64,000 nucleotides of DNA from Herbaspirillum chlorophenolicum (GCF_001189955.1 NZ_LFLT01000009.1:1-64000), one strand, 5' to 3'. Numbered from the stretch's first letter, positions 33,949 through 42,793 are shown. Numbers and translations are program-made. Notes: a model not told the origin generated them from the sequence alone.

Positions 33949-34427
33949 GCGTCCGATCAGCGCCGGTGGCGGGTGCATACCGCCGTCGGCAAACGCTGCG
34001 CAAACTTGCCGATTTAACCAATCTTTAGCGCCGCAAACGCCCCCTCCGCTTCGCTACTCGCATTTCCCTGCACCCGATTTGGGCACCTCTTTTTTTCCTC
34101 TCCCAACTTCTACGCACACTGTCGCCGCGCCTGCCGTTCATACCCTGCGACAGCTCAACCATGGCGATTGCAAAGCTCAATGCATTCTGTTGCGGATTGC
34201 ATTGTGCTCGGGTAACATCGCTCGGCGTTGATCTAGAATTTTTTCAATAAATCGACTTGTTTTATGTAGCTTGTATGCTCATTAAATGGTCATACCATTT
34301 GCGAACAGGTCGGCATCAACACATATGCATACGGCTGCGCCCGCGCGGCCGATCGGGAGAGGCACTGGCCGATGGACGAAGGCAAGCAGCGCATGCTGCA
34401 CACTCGCTCCTGCGCCCATGTGTCCCA
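33949..34427. other. Intergenic region without a recognised gene
   Basis: No gene was recognised in these 479 bases after the SDR gene. The left part is GC-rich and featureless; the part from about 34215 to 34310 is AT-rich (TTGATCTAGAATTTTTTCAA and onward) and probably holds the promoter of the binding protein/c-di-GMP gene pair. The reading frame of the binding protein stays open from 34257, so its exact start is not settled. No terminator was found after the SDR gene. Confidence 0.5.
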
Positions 34428-35291
34428 ATGGCGGAGTACAAACAGGGGACGGGTATTTTCTTCAGTCATATCTTTCGCAATCGCGCAGTACGTTCATCAG
34501 CCTGCGCAACCGCCCTGCTGATCGCCCTTTTCACGTTCGCCAACCCTGCTCTTGCCGCTCCTTCCGGCCCCGATTGCTCCCGCCCGTTTACGCTGGCGCT
34601 GCACGACCATGGTTTGTTGTACTCGTCGGCCACCGATACCGGCATCGACAAGGATTTCGCCGACGAGCTGATCCGCCGCAGCGGCTGCAAGATCAACGTC
34701 AGCCTGATGTCGCGCGCGCGCATCTGGCAACTGATCGAGTCGGGTGCGCTGGACTTCAGCCTTTCAGGTATCTCCAACCGCGAGCGCGAGCAGTTCGCCG
34801 CCTTCGCCTGGTACTTCAGGAACAAGTACTACCTGCTGGTGCGCAAGGATTCCGGCATCTCGCGAATGGAAGATTTCGCGCGCAACGAGCGTTTCCAGCT
34901 CGGCGTCATCCGCAGCTTCCGCTATAGCGACAACGCCAACCGCCTGGTCGACAAGCTCGCCGCCGCCAACCGCGTAAGCCAGGCCGGCGGCCTCGAACCC
35001 TTATATGAAGCCCTGCTGCTCAACCGCATCCAGGGCATGATCATGGAGCCGTTCGACTATCCGGCGGTGCAGGAAAAACGCATCCGCGATGTCACCGCCG
35101 TCATCGGCTTCAACGACCCCTCAATGCCGCATGGACTGATCATGTCCAGGAAGGCACTGCCGCCGGCCGAGCAGGAAAAGTGGCGCGCACTGGTCAACGG
35201 CATGCTGGCCGACGGCACCGTGCTGCGCATCTTCGAAAAATACTTCAACCCGGAGCTGGCTGCTTCGATGGTTGACCAGGCCAAACCGTGA
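34428..35291 (+). CDS. Periplasmic solute-binding protein (SBP_bac_3 type), coupled to a c-di-GMP protein
   Basis: The product is 287 residues from the ATG giving MAEYKQGTG, with a membrane-export segment SSACATALLIALFTFANPALAA at about 24-45 written here in two parts: a basic FRNRAVRSS, then the hydrophobic core and an ALAA cleavage site. The mature protein has the type II periplasmic-binding fold of amino-acid binding proteins (GIDKDFADELIRRSGCKINV, IESGALDFSLSGISNRERE). No ABC permease or ATPase is nearby. Its stop overlaps the GTG start of the next gene (GTGA), so it probably delivers a ligand signal to that sensor rather than to a transporter. The start codon is uncertain. Confidence 0.85.
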   Translation: MAEYKQGTGIFFSHIFRNRAVRSSACATALLIALFTFANPALAAPSGPDCSRPFTLALHDHGLLYSSATDTGIDKDFADELIRRSGCKINVSLMSRARIWQLIESGALDFSLSGISNREREQFAAFAWYFRNKYYLLVRKDSGISRMEDFARNERFQLGVIRSFRYSDNANRLVDKLAAANRVSQAGGLEPLYEALLLNRIQGMIMEPFDYPAVQEKRIRDVTAVIGFNDPSMPHGLIMSRKALPPAEQEKWRALVNGMLADGTVLRIFEKYFNPELAASMVDQAKP

Positions 35292-38200
35292 ACTGGATCC
35301 GTAAGATTGTGCTCCCGCTGCTGATCCTGATCACAGGATTGGGCGTGACCTGGGTCGCCTGGGACCATGAGCGCCAGGCCTCCAACAAGGAACTCCATTC
35401 GCAGTTCGCCTCGGCACTGCGCGAGACGGTCAGCCGCATCGAACAGCGCATGGCGTCCTACGAGCAGATGCTGCATGGCGTGCAAGGGCTGGTCTCTGCC
35501 ACCGGCGCCATCGACCGCGGCAACTTCCACGATTACGTCAGCTCGCTGAACCTGGATGCCAATTTCTCCGGCATCCAGGCCATCTCGATTGAAGAATGGA
35601 TACCCGCCGAGCGCCTGGACGCCCACCTGGAGCGCATGCGCAAGCAAGGCATGGACGGCTACGCGATCCGCCCGCCCGGCGGCCGCGACGCTTATGCCCC
35701 CTTGACCCTGCGTGAACCTTACGTCGGCCGCAACCGTCTCCCCTTCGGCTTCGACCACTGGTCGGACCCGGTACGGCGCGTCGCCATGGAAAAAGCGCGC
35801 GACTCCGGCATGGCAGCCATCTCCGGCAAGATCGAACTGGATCTGGAAAACAACAACAAGACCGAACCCTCCTTCCTGATGTACTTGCCGCTGTACGAAC
35901 GCGGCAAGCCGCAAGGCACCATCGCCGAGCGCCGCGCCAACCTGCTGGGCTGGGTGCATGCGGTATTCCGCATGACCGACGTGATCGCCAGCCTGTATGG
36001 CGAAAGCACGCGCGGCATTGCCTTCTCGCTGTACGACGGCGTCGAAACCGTGCCGCAGGCCCTGCTCTACCGTTCGCGCAATGACGGCCCGCAGACACAG
36101 CCGCCGCGCATTTCGTCCACGGAATACCTGGTGGTGGCAAACCACAACTGGACGCTGAGCATGAGCACGCTGGACAGCTTCACCGTGCAATTCGGCCGCA
36201 ACGCCGAACACCTGATCGCCGCCACCGGCATCGGCATGAGCATCACGCTGTCGCTGCTGGCCTGGCTGATGATGTCTTCCCGCGTGCGCGCGGTGCGCCT
36301 GGCGCAGAAGATGACCGCCAAGCTGCGCACCAGCGAAGAACAGTTCCGCGCCATCGCCGACTGCACCGTCAACTGGGAAGTCTGGTGGGGCCTGGACGGC
36401 CGGCCGCGCTGGGTCAACCATGCGGTGAGCGACTATACCGGCTACACGGTCGAGGAATGCCTGGCGATGAAGGATTTCGTCGGCACCATCGTGCATCCCG
36501 AAGACGAAAAGCGCATCCGCGCCGAGCTGTCCAAGTGCATGGATGGCCAGAAGCGCGAGGATGTCGAATTCCGCTGCGTACGCAAGGATGGTTCGGTGTT
36601 CTGGCTGTCGTTGTCGTCGGCGCCGATTACCGATCCGCACGGCACCTTCACGGGTTTCCGCACCAGCAGCCGCGACATTACCGAACGCAAGCAGATCGAA
36701 GCCGAGTTGCGCATCTCCGCGGTGGCCTTCGATTCGCGCGAAGGCATGCTCATTACCGATGCCAACAGCAAGATCCTGCGCGTGAACAAGGCCTTCACCG
36801 AGATCACCGGCTACAGGTCTGAAGAAATCGTCGGCAAGCACCCCAACCTGCTGCGCTCGGACCGCCACGGCCCCGCCTTCTTCCAGGAGATGCGCGAAAG
36901 CATCCAGCGTTTCGGCAAATGGCAGGGCGAGATCTGGGACCGCCGCAAGAATGGCGAGGTTTATCCCGAATGGCTGACCATCTCCGCCGTCAAGAACAAG
37001 GACGGGCACGTTACCCATTACGTCAGCACCCATCACGACATCAGTGACCGCAAGCTGGCCGAAGAGCGCATCCGCGAACTGGCCTCCTTCGATGCCCTGA
37101 CGCGCCTGCCCAACCGCGCCTTGCTGCTGGAGCGCCTGAAGCAGGCCATTGCGCTGTCTGCGCGCAGCAAGACTTGCTCGGCGCTGCTGTTCATCGACCT
37201 TGACCACTTCAAGACGCTCAACGACACCATCGGCCATGAGAAAGGCGACTTGCTGCTCAAACAGGTATCGCTGCGCCTGGTGACCAGCGTGCGTGAAAAC
37301 GATACCGTCGCGCGCGTGGGCGGCGATGAGTTCGTAGTGGTGCTGGAGGGCTTGAACGAACATCCCCAGGAAGCCGCCAACCAGACCAAGGCGATCGGCG
37401 AGAAGATCCTGGCCACGCTGGGCAACACTTACCAGCTCGACGATGTCGAATACCGCACCACCGCCAGTGTCGGCGCCACCATCTTCCGCGGCCGCCAGGC
37501 ATCGGTGGACGAGTTGATGAAGCAAGCCGACCTCGCCATGTACAAAGCCAAGGGAACCGGCCGCAACGCCCTGCGCTTCTTCGACCCGGCGATGCAGACC
37601 GTGGTGCTGGAGCGTGCCGCGCTGGAGTCCGGCTTGCGCAAAGCCATCGAAGGCGACCAGCTGCTGCTGCACTACCAGGCGCAAGTGGTCGCAGGCGGCC
37701 GCGTGACGGGCGCCGAAGTGCTGGTGCGCTGGCAGCATCCGCAGCGCGGCATGGTGCCGCCGGGCGATTTCATCCCCTTGGCCGAAGAAACCGGCCTGAT
37801 CCTTTCGCTGGGCAACTGGGTGCTGGAAACCGCCTGCAAACAGCTGGCCATCTGGGCCCAGGGCCGGCATACCGAACACCTGACCATCGCCGTCAACGTC
37901 AGCGCACAGCAATTCCGCGAGCCGGATTTCGTGCAGACGGTACTCGATACGATCGAACGTACCGGCGCCAATCCGCGGCGCCTGAAGCTGGAGCTGACCG
38001 AAAGCCTGCTGGTGGACAATGTCGAAGACATCATCCAGAAGATGTTCGCGCTGAAGGCCTATGGCGTGGAGTTCTCGCTGGACGATTTCGGCATCGGCTA
38101 CTCCTCCCTGTCCTACCTCAAGCGGCTGCCGCTGAATCAGCTTAAAATCGACCAGTCTTTCGTGCGCGACGTCTTGATCGATCCCAACGATGCATCGATC

Positions 38201-38398
38201 GCCAAGACCATCGTCAACCTGGCCCAGAGCTTGGGCCTGGGCGTCATCGCCGAAGGGGTGGAAACCGATGCCCAACGCAGCTTCCTGGCCGATGCCGGAT
38301 GCCACGCCTACCAAGGGTATTTCTTCTGCCGCCCGGTCGCGGTCGACGCTTTCGAGAAGTTCGCGCAGGAATTCGATCCCCGATTCACTCCTGCCTAG
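35288..38398 (+). CDS. CHASE-PAS-PAS-GGDEF-EAL membrane c-di-GMP enzyme
   Basis: The 1036-residue product starts at a GTG overlapping the binding-protein stop. It has a membrane helix (about 7-24), a periplasmic CHASE domain (about 75-250), a second helix (about 307-328), two PAS domains (about 345-590, each ending with ITERKQIEAE- or ISDRKLAEER-type linkers), a GGDEF domain (motif intact near 678, with an inhibitory-site REND 5 residues earlier) and an EAL domain. The EAL signature is EVLVR (near 811), but the glutamate ELTESLL and DDFGIGYSSLSYLKRLP are kept. Both cyclase and phosphodiesterase activity are possible. CHASE suggests an extracellular small ligand, probably related to the upstream binding protein. 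Confidence 0.93.
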   Translation: MNWIRKIVLPLLILITGLGVTWVAWDHERQASNKELHSQFASALRETVSRIEQRMASYEQMLHGVQGLVSATGAIDRGNFHDYVSSLNLDANFSGIQAISIEEWIPAERLDAHLERMRKQGMDGYAIRPPGGRDAYAPLTLREPYVGRNRLPFGFDHWSDPVRRVAMEKARDSGMAAISGKIELDLENNNKTEPSFLMYLPLYERGKPQGTIAERRANLLGWVHAVFRMTDVIASLYGESTRGIAFSLYDGVETVPQALLYRSRNDGPQTQPPRISSTEYLVVANHNWTLSMSTLDSFTVQFGRNAEHLIAATGIGMSITLSLLAWLMMSSRVRAVRLAQKMTAKLRTSEEQFRAIADCTVNWEVWWGLDGRPRWVNHAVSDYTGYTVEECLAMKDFVGTIVHPEDEKRIRAELSKCMDGQKREDVEFRCVRKDGSVFWLSLSSAPITDPHGTFTGFRTSSRDITERKQIEAELRISAVAFDSREGMLITDANSKILRVNKAFTEITGYRSEEIVGKHPNLLRSDRHGPAFFQEMRESIQRFGKWQGEIWDRRKNGEVYPEWLTISAVKNKDGHVTHYVSTHHDISDRKLAEERIRELASFDALTRLPNRALLLERLKQAIALSARSKTCSALLFIDLDHFKTLNDTIGHEKGDLLLKQVSLRLVTSVRENDTVARVGGDEFVVVLEGLNEHPQEAANQTKAIGEKILATLGNTYQLDDVEYRTTASVGATIFRGRQASVDELMKQADLAMYKAKGTGRNALRFFDPAMQTVVLERAALESGLRKAIEGDQLLLHYQAQVVAGGRVTGAEVLVRWQHPQRGMVPPGDFIPLAEETGLILSLGNWVLETACKQLAIWAQGRHTEHLTIAVNVSAQQFREPDFVQTVLDTIERTGANPRRLKLELTESLLVDNVEDIIQKMFALKAYGVEFSLDDFGIGYSSLSYLKRLPLNQLKIDQSFVRDVLIDPNDASIAKTIVNLAQSLGLGVIAEGVETDAQRSFLADAGCHAYQGYFFCRPVAVDAFEKFAQEFDPRFTPA

Positions 38399-38402
38399 GA
38401 CA

Positions 38403-38674
38403 AAGAACTCATTTCATCAATAGGCGTAAGATGCGTTCTGTTCAGAAAGGGCGCTGGCAAGGCGCGCGACGCGTCGTGTGGCGGTGCCACACTCAAGGAG
38501 CGCAACGCGGCCAGCGCCCTTTCTAAACAGAACCCAACGGGAGCGGCCTGTTTGGGCGGATTGCTGCGTTACGAATTTGGGTCAAGACGCCCAGTCTTGA
38601 CCCAAATTCGCGCCTTGCACTCCATCCCAAACAGGACTCGCTCGCACTTACGCCTATTGATGAAATGAGTTCTT
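38403..38674. repeat. 272-bp nested-palindrome, MITE-like element
   Basis: Perfect 28-bp terminal inverted repeats (38403-38430 and 38647-38674, outer end AAGAACTCATTTCATC) enclose two large hairpin units. Unit one spans 38435-38533 with 24-bp arms differing at one position (GTTCTGTT-AGAAAGGGCG core) and an inner GTGTGGC/GCCACAC hairpin. Unit two spans 38547-38635 with CCTGTTTGGG/CCCAAACAGG arms and an inner perfect 17-bp stem (38572-38588, 38594-38610). Read on opposite strands, the two units share GCAAGGCGCG and AACGC-GC blocks. No open frame or clear target duplication was seen. It fills the gap from just after one stop codon to 3 bases before the next ATG. Confidence 0.85.
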
Positions 38675-38677
38675 AAC

Positions 38678-39385
38678 ATGAGCAACGCATTGTCGAGCTT
38701 CGCCATCAACAACAAATGGCCGGCCCAGCATCCCGACCGTATCCAGCTGTATTCGCTGCCCACGCCCAATGGCGTGAAAGTGTCGATCATGCTGGAAGAA
38801 ACCGGCTTGCCTTACGAGCCGCACTTGGTCAGCTTCGAGACCAACGACCAGATGTCGCCGGAGTTCCTGTCGCTGAACCCGAACAACAAGATTCCCGCCA
38901 TCATCGACCCCAATGGCCCTGGCGGCAAACCGCTGTCGCTGTTCGAGTCGGGCGCCATCCTGCTCTACCTGGCCGAGAAGACCGGCAAATTCATCCCGGC
39001 CGATCCGGCCGCGCGCTATCAGGTGATCCAATGGGTCATGTTCCAGATGGGCGGCGTCGGCCCGATGTTTGGCCAGTTGGGCTTCTTCCATCGCTTTGCA
39101 GGCAAGGAATACGAAGACAAGCGTCCGCGCGACCGCTACGTCAACGAATCCAAGCGCCTTCTGGGAGTGATGGACAAGCGCCTGTCCGACACCGCATGGC
39201 TGGCCGGCGACGAGTACAGCATCGCCGATATCGCCACCTTCCCTTGGATCCGCAACCTGATCGGTTTCTATGAAGCGGGCGAACTGGTCGGTTTCAAGGA
39301 TTTCCCCAATGTGGCGCGCGCACTGGAAGCCTTCGTGGCGCGTCCGGCCGTGATCAAGGGCCTGAGCATCCCGGCCCGCGGCTGA
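38678..39385 (+). CDS. Glutathione S-transferase, YghU/YfcG-like
   Basis: The 235-residue product has an N-terminal thioredoxin-like domain (IQLYSLPTPNGVKVSIMLEE, about 22-41; NKIPAIIDP and the glutathione-binding LFESGAILLYLAE) and an all-helical C-terminal domain. The TPNGVKVSIMLEE segment is the pattern of the Nu-class proteins YghU and YfcG, which act as disulfide-bond reductases or organic peroxidases. The 272-bp palindromic element ends 3 bases before the ATG, so there is no ordinary Shine-Dalgarno sequence; translation initiation must rely on the element end or be leaderless-like. Confidence 0.92.
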   Translation: MSNALSSFAINNKWPAQHPDRIQLYSLPTPNGVKVSIMLEETGLPYEPHLVSFETNDQMSPEFLSLNPNNKIPAIIDPNGPGGKPLSLFESGAILLYLAEKTGKFIPADPAARYQVIQWVMFQMGGVGPMFGQLGFFHRFAGKEYEDKRPRDRYVNESKRLLGVMDKRLSDTAWLAGDEYSIADIATFPWIRNLIGFYEAGELVGFKDFPNVARALEAFVARPAVIKGLSIPARG

Positions 39386-39562
39386 AGCTGCCGCATCCGC
39401 ACCGTTTCCTCTGTCGCATGCGGCTCTGCCCATCTGCAGCAGGAAACGGCGGCGGGAGTCCCATTCAACGAGGGTGTAAATCTCCTTTCCGCATCCGGAT
39501 CGACGCGTTAACATTGCGTCAACGCCTTAGAACTTGTTCAGCCATGTTCTGAACGCTTGCCC

Positions 39563-40600
39563 ATGACGATCCGAATTCCCCTTCTCGCCTTCTTCCGGGC
39601 TTGTTTACTGTCCGGACTGTGCCTTGCCCTCGTTAGCCCACCTGCGCAAGCAGTCGACCTGTCACTCAAGTCGATACGTGTAGGCAACCTGGCGCGCGCC
39701 TACTTTTCCGAACGCGGCGGCCAGGGCGTACCGCAGCCGCTGATCATCGCCCTGCACGGCAGCGGCTCCACCGGTTCCCAGCTGGCGCGCAACACCGGTT
39801 TGACCGAAATCGCCGAGGCGGCCGGCTACATGGTGGCCTACCCCAACGGCACCGGCCTGACCATCGATGCGCGCACCTGGAATTCCGGCGGTTGCTGCGG
39901 CTACGCGCAAATGCACAAGGTGAATGACGTCGCCTTCATCCGCGCACTGATCGACAAGCTGGTGTCCGAAGGCTTGGCCGACCGCAGCCGGGTTTATATC
40001 GTGGGCCTGTCCAATGGCGGCATGCTGGCCTACCGCATGGCGGCTGAAGCGCCGGAGCTGTTCAAGGGCGTGGCCGTGGTCAGCGCGGTTCTGGACCTGC
40101 CGCCCGAGACGGTAAAAGCCGGCGTGCCGATACTGCACATCCACGGCAGCGACGATCCGTTCATCCCGTTCCTGGGCGGCATCGGCCCCAAGGAAGCAAC
40201 CCAGGTGCCGCGCCTGTCGGTCGCCAAAACCATCGACACCTGGGTCAAGGCCAACGGCGCCGATCCCAAGCCTGACGTGAACGACATCCCCGACACCGCA
40301 GGCGATGGCACCTCGGTACGCCAATACACCTACCACAGCAAGAGCGATCCGCAGGCAGTGGTGCTCTATGAGATCAAGGGCGGCGGCCACAACTGGCCAG
40401 GCGGCACCGCGCCCATGCCCAATAGCGGCAAGGCTTCGCAGAACCTGGACGCGTCGCGCACCATCGTTGAATTCTTCAACCGCCACGGTGGCGGGCACCC
40501 TGCCGACGACGCAGCCGACAGCAATCTGCCTCCGGGAGCGACGCAATCCAAACCGGCAACGCCAACGGCGCCGGCAGCTCCCGCTAAGCCGGCCCACTAA
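39563..40600 (+). CDS. Secreted PHB depolymerase/feruloyl esterase-like hydrolase (LpqC type)
   Basis: The 345-residue product has a signal peptide (ACLLSGLCLALVSPPAQA, cleavage near residue 32) and an alpha/beta-hydrolase domain of the esterase/PHB depolymerase family: oxyanion HGSGSTG, nucleophile elbow GLSNGGM, acid HGSDDPFIPF and catalytic His in GGGHNWPGG. A CC pair (GGCCGYA) probably forms structural disulfides. The C-terminal 25 residues are a Pro/Ala-rich tail. The enzyme probably cleaves polyester or aromatic esters outside the inner membrane. The ATG at 39563 was chosen; an in-frame TTG lies two codons upstream. Confidence 0.9.
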   Translation: MTIRIPLLAFFRACLLSGLCLALVSPPAQAVDLSLKSIRVGNLARAYFSERGGQGVPQPLIIALHGSGSTGSQLARNTGLTEIAEAAGYMVAYPNGTGLTIDARTWNSGGCCGYAQMHKVNDVAFIRALIDKLVSEGLADRSRVYIVGLSNGGMLAYRMAAEAPELFKGVAVVSAVLDLPPETVKAGVPILHIHGSDDPFIPFLGGIGPKEATQVPRLSVAKTIDTWVKANGADPKPDVNDIPDTAGDGTSVRQYTYHSKSDPQAVVLYEIKGGGHNWPGGTAPMPNSGKASQNLDASRTIVEFFNRHGGGHPADDAADSNLPPGATQSKPATPTAPAAPAKPAH

Positions 40601-40686
40601 GCGGTTCCGGGCCGTCCTGTGCACGCAAGCGCCACTACCGGGCGAAATCGCACTATCATAGCGGCCAGCGTTCAACCAACATCGCC

Positions 40687-40848
40687 ATGACAATGAAAAG
40701 ACTCATCACCAGCATCCTGATTGCCGTCGTGCTGTATTTTCTGCTGCCCTTCGTGACCAAATTCATTCCGCAGTACCGCCTCGCGGTGTGGTGCATCAGC
40801 GCCGGCATCGTCTCGTTTGCGGTATCGGCACTGATGGACAGGGTCTGA
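40687..40848 (+). CDS. Small membrane protein with two transmembrane segments (53 aa)
   Basis: This short frame encodes MTMKRLITSILIAVVLYFLL and onward to MDRV. Two hydrophobic segments (about 6-24 and 33-50) are joined by a short loop with K25 and R31, giving a helical hairpin with positive-inside ends. No family is recognised. Support comes from the clean hydrophobic hairpin, good codon use and an immediately following terminator. It begins 86 bases after the esterase gene. Confidence 0.6.
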   Translation: MTMKRLITSILIAVVLYFLLPFVTKFIPQYRLAVWCISAGIVSFAVSALMDRV

Positions 40849-40881
40849 ACCGGCAGCGCCCGACAACCTGGCAGCGCAATG

Positions 40882-40920
40882 AAAAACGGCCGCGGCGTAT
40901 TGCACGTCGCGGCCGTTCTT
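40882..40920. terminator. Bidirectional Rho-independent terminator
   Basis: A 14-bp stem (AACGGCCGCGGCGT against ACGTCGCGGCCGTT, one G-T type mismatch) with a 5-base loop has T-rich flanks on both strands. It lies between the convergent 53-residue membrane protein gene and the YXWXPGXW protein gene and serves both. Confidence 0.9.
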
Positions 40921-40952
40921 ATTGGCAGTCGAACCAGACAGCCGGAGAGTAA

Positions 40953-41354
40953 TCAGCACTCGCCCTTTTTCGCATGTCCCGGCGGGCAGTGGTCGCGATC
41001 ATGGCCTCGTCCATGGTCGCGGTCACCGTCTTCGTCATCGCGACGACGGTCGCCACGCCAACCGCCTCGATCCAGTTCCCACCCGTGCGGGCCTTCACGC
41101 CAGACCGGCTGGGCATAAGCATAACCGGGACGCTCGCGCATCCAACGGCCTTCGCGCCAGACATGGGCGTGGCCGTTCCAGTCCCAGTAGCCCGGCGCCC
41201 AGATGTAACCATAGCGCGGCGGCGGCATACGCTCCACACGCGGCGGCGGCGGCGCGCCGATATTGATGTTGACGGAAACCTGGGCTTGCGCCACAGGCAG
41301 GATGGCCCCCACGGAAGTAGCGGCGAGTACGGCGGCGAGTATTATTTTTTTCAT
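40953..41354 (-). CDS. YXWXPGXW-repeat periplasmic protein
   Basis: The 133-residue product starts at MKKIILAAVLAATSVGAILP, a signal peptide cut after AQA. The mature part has PPPRYGYIWAPGYWDWNGHAHVW in parts (YIWAPGYW, then WREGRWMRERPGY, then a further W-E repeat), the motif of the WXXGXW/YXWXPGXW family common in beta-proteobacteria. The end is very charged (RRDDEDGDRDHGRGHDRD) and closes with CPPGHAKKGEC, a motif also seen at the ends of related small envelope proteins. Function in the family is not established. The preceding frame upstream of this ATG is discarded. Confidence 0.85.
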   Translation of the reverse strand: MKKIILAAVLAATSVGAILPVAQAQVSVNINIGAPPPPRVERMPPPRYGYIWAPGYWDWNGHAHVWREGRWMRERPGYAYAQPVWREGPHGWELDRGGWRGDRRRDDEDGDRDHGRGHDRDHCPPGHAKKGEC

Positions 41355-41515
41355 AATAATGAAATGATGATGAGTGAAACGAGGGATGACTTGTTTCAGA
41401 CCGGCAGATGCGGCACGCGTTCCGCAGAACCGCACGTTGAATTGCCGTCAGACAATACCACCGGTGCAAATATGCCCATATCGCCGCGCCAGCCGCTGCC
41501 GGCGCGGCGACTACT

Positions 41516-42793
41516 TTAATTTCCCCGGGCGGCCTTGAACATGGCCTTGATGCCCCGCACCGCCTGGCGAATGCGGGACTCGTTCTCGATCAGCGCAAAA
41601 CGCACGTACTCGTCGCCATATTCCCCGAAGCCGATGCCCGGAGAAACGCAGACCTTGGCCTGTTCCAGCAGTATCTTGGCGAACTCCAGCGAGCCGAATG
41701 CACGGTAAGGTTCGGGAATGCGCGCCCAGATATACATCGATGCCTTGGGCACATCGACCATCCAGCCGGCCTCATGCAAGCCCTTGACCAGCACGTTGCG
41801 GCGCTTTTCATAATTGGCGCGGATCTCCTCGACGCAGGACTGGTCGCCTTCCAGCGCGGCAATCGCCGCCACCTGCACCGGCGTGAAGCTGCCGTAGTCG
41901 TGGTAGCTCTTGATGCGTGCCAGCGCCGCCACCAGCTTCTGGTTGCCGACCATGAAACCGATCCGCCAGCCGGCCATGTTGTAGCTCTTGGAGAGCGTGA
42001 AGAATTCCACCGCGACATCGCGCGCGCCGGGCACCTGCATGATGGAGGGTGCCTTCCAGCCGTCGAAGGTGATGTCGGCATAGGCCAGGTCGTGCACTAC
42101 CAGGATGTTGTGCTCGCGCGCCAGCTTCACCACGCGCTCGAAGAATTCCAGTTCGACGCACTGGGCGGTAGGGTTCGACGGAAAGCCCAGGATCATCATC
42201 TTGGGTTTCGGATAGCTCTCACGCACCGCGCGTTCCAGCTCAGCGAAAAAGTCCACGCCCGGGCTCATGCGCACCGAGCGGATGCTGGCGCCGGCAATGA
42301 CCGCGCCGTAGATATGAATCGGATAACTTGGATTGGGCACCAGCACGGTATCGCCCTTGTCCAGCGTGGCCAGCATCAGGTGCGCCAGGCCTTCCTTGGA
42401 ACCGATGGTGACGATGGCCTCGCTGTCCGGATCGAAGTCGACTTCGTAGCGCGACTTGTACCAGTGCGCAATCGCGCGGCGCAGCCGTGGGATGCCTTTG
42501 GACGAGGAATAGCCGTGCGTATCAGGCCGCTGCGCGACTTCCACCAGCTTGTCCACGATGTGCTGTGGCGTGGGGCCGTCCGGATTGCCCATCGACATGT
42601 CGATGATGTCCTCGCCGCGGCGGCGCGCAGCCATTTTCAGTTCGGCGGTAATGTTGAAGACGTACGGCGGCAGGCGGTCGATGCGCGGAAAGCTGACCGG
42701 AATGGCGTTGGTTTCAGGGACAGGCGAGGAAGAGGAAGAGGAAGAAACGTCAGGCGTGCGCGAAGGCTCGCGCGGATCTGCGGATTGCGTCAT
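41516..42793 (-). CDS. alaC: Alanine/glutamate-pyruvate aminotransferase AlaC
   Basis: The 425-residue PLP enzyme belongs to aminotransferase class I. After a Ser-rich N-terminal extension (SSSSSSS, about 17-23) it reads [19 protein letters not shown] and [16 protein letters not shown], both typical of AlaC/YfdZ. The PLP lysine is in [17 protein letters not shown] (about 263) and the substrate-carboxylate arginine in [11 protein letters not shown] near the C-terminus. It makes alanine from pyruvate and glutamate. It follows the phenylacetate-CoA ligase-like gene by 114 bases; in many Burkholderiales alaC precedes homoserine dehydrogenase, which is not seen here. Confidence 0.92.
   Translation of the reverse strand: MTQSADPREPSRTPDVSSSSSSSPVPETNAIPVSFPRIDRLPPYVFNITAELKMAARRRGEDIIDMSMGNPDGPTPQHIVDKLVEVAQRPDTHGYSSSKGIPRLRRAIAHWYKSRYEVDFDPDSEAIVTIGSKEGLAHLMLATLDKGDTVLVPNPSYPIHIYGAVIAGASIRSVRMSPGVDFFAELERAVRESYPKPKMMILGFPSNPTAQCVELEFFERVVKLAREHNILVVHDLAYADITFDGWKAPSIMQVPGARDVAVEFFTLSKSYNMAGWRIGFMVGNQKLVAALARIKSYHDYGSFTPVQVAAIAALEGDQSCVEEIRANYEKRRNVLVKGLHEAGWMVDVPKASMYIWARIPEPYRAFGSLEFAKILLEQAKVCVSPGIGFGEYGDEYVRFALIENESRIRQAVRGIKAMFKAARGN

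Noticed and set aside
34234-34260. FNR-like half-site TTGATCTAGAATT upstream of the binding-protein gene
   Set aside because: Only one half (TTGAT) fits; the second half does not match ATCAA.
35057-38314. Minus-strand open frame of over 1000 codons antisense to the CHASE-GGDEF-EAL gene
   Set aside because: Same shadow effect; the plus strand has complete PAS, GGDEF and EAL motifs.
38399-38677. Possible insertion sequence with transposase
   Set aside because: The element is only 272 bp and has no open frame of useful length, so it is annotated as a non-autonomous repeat.
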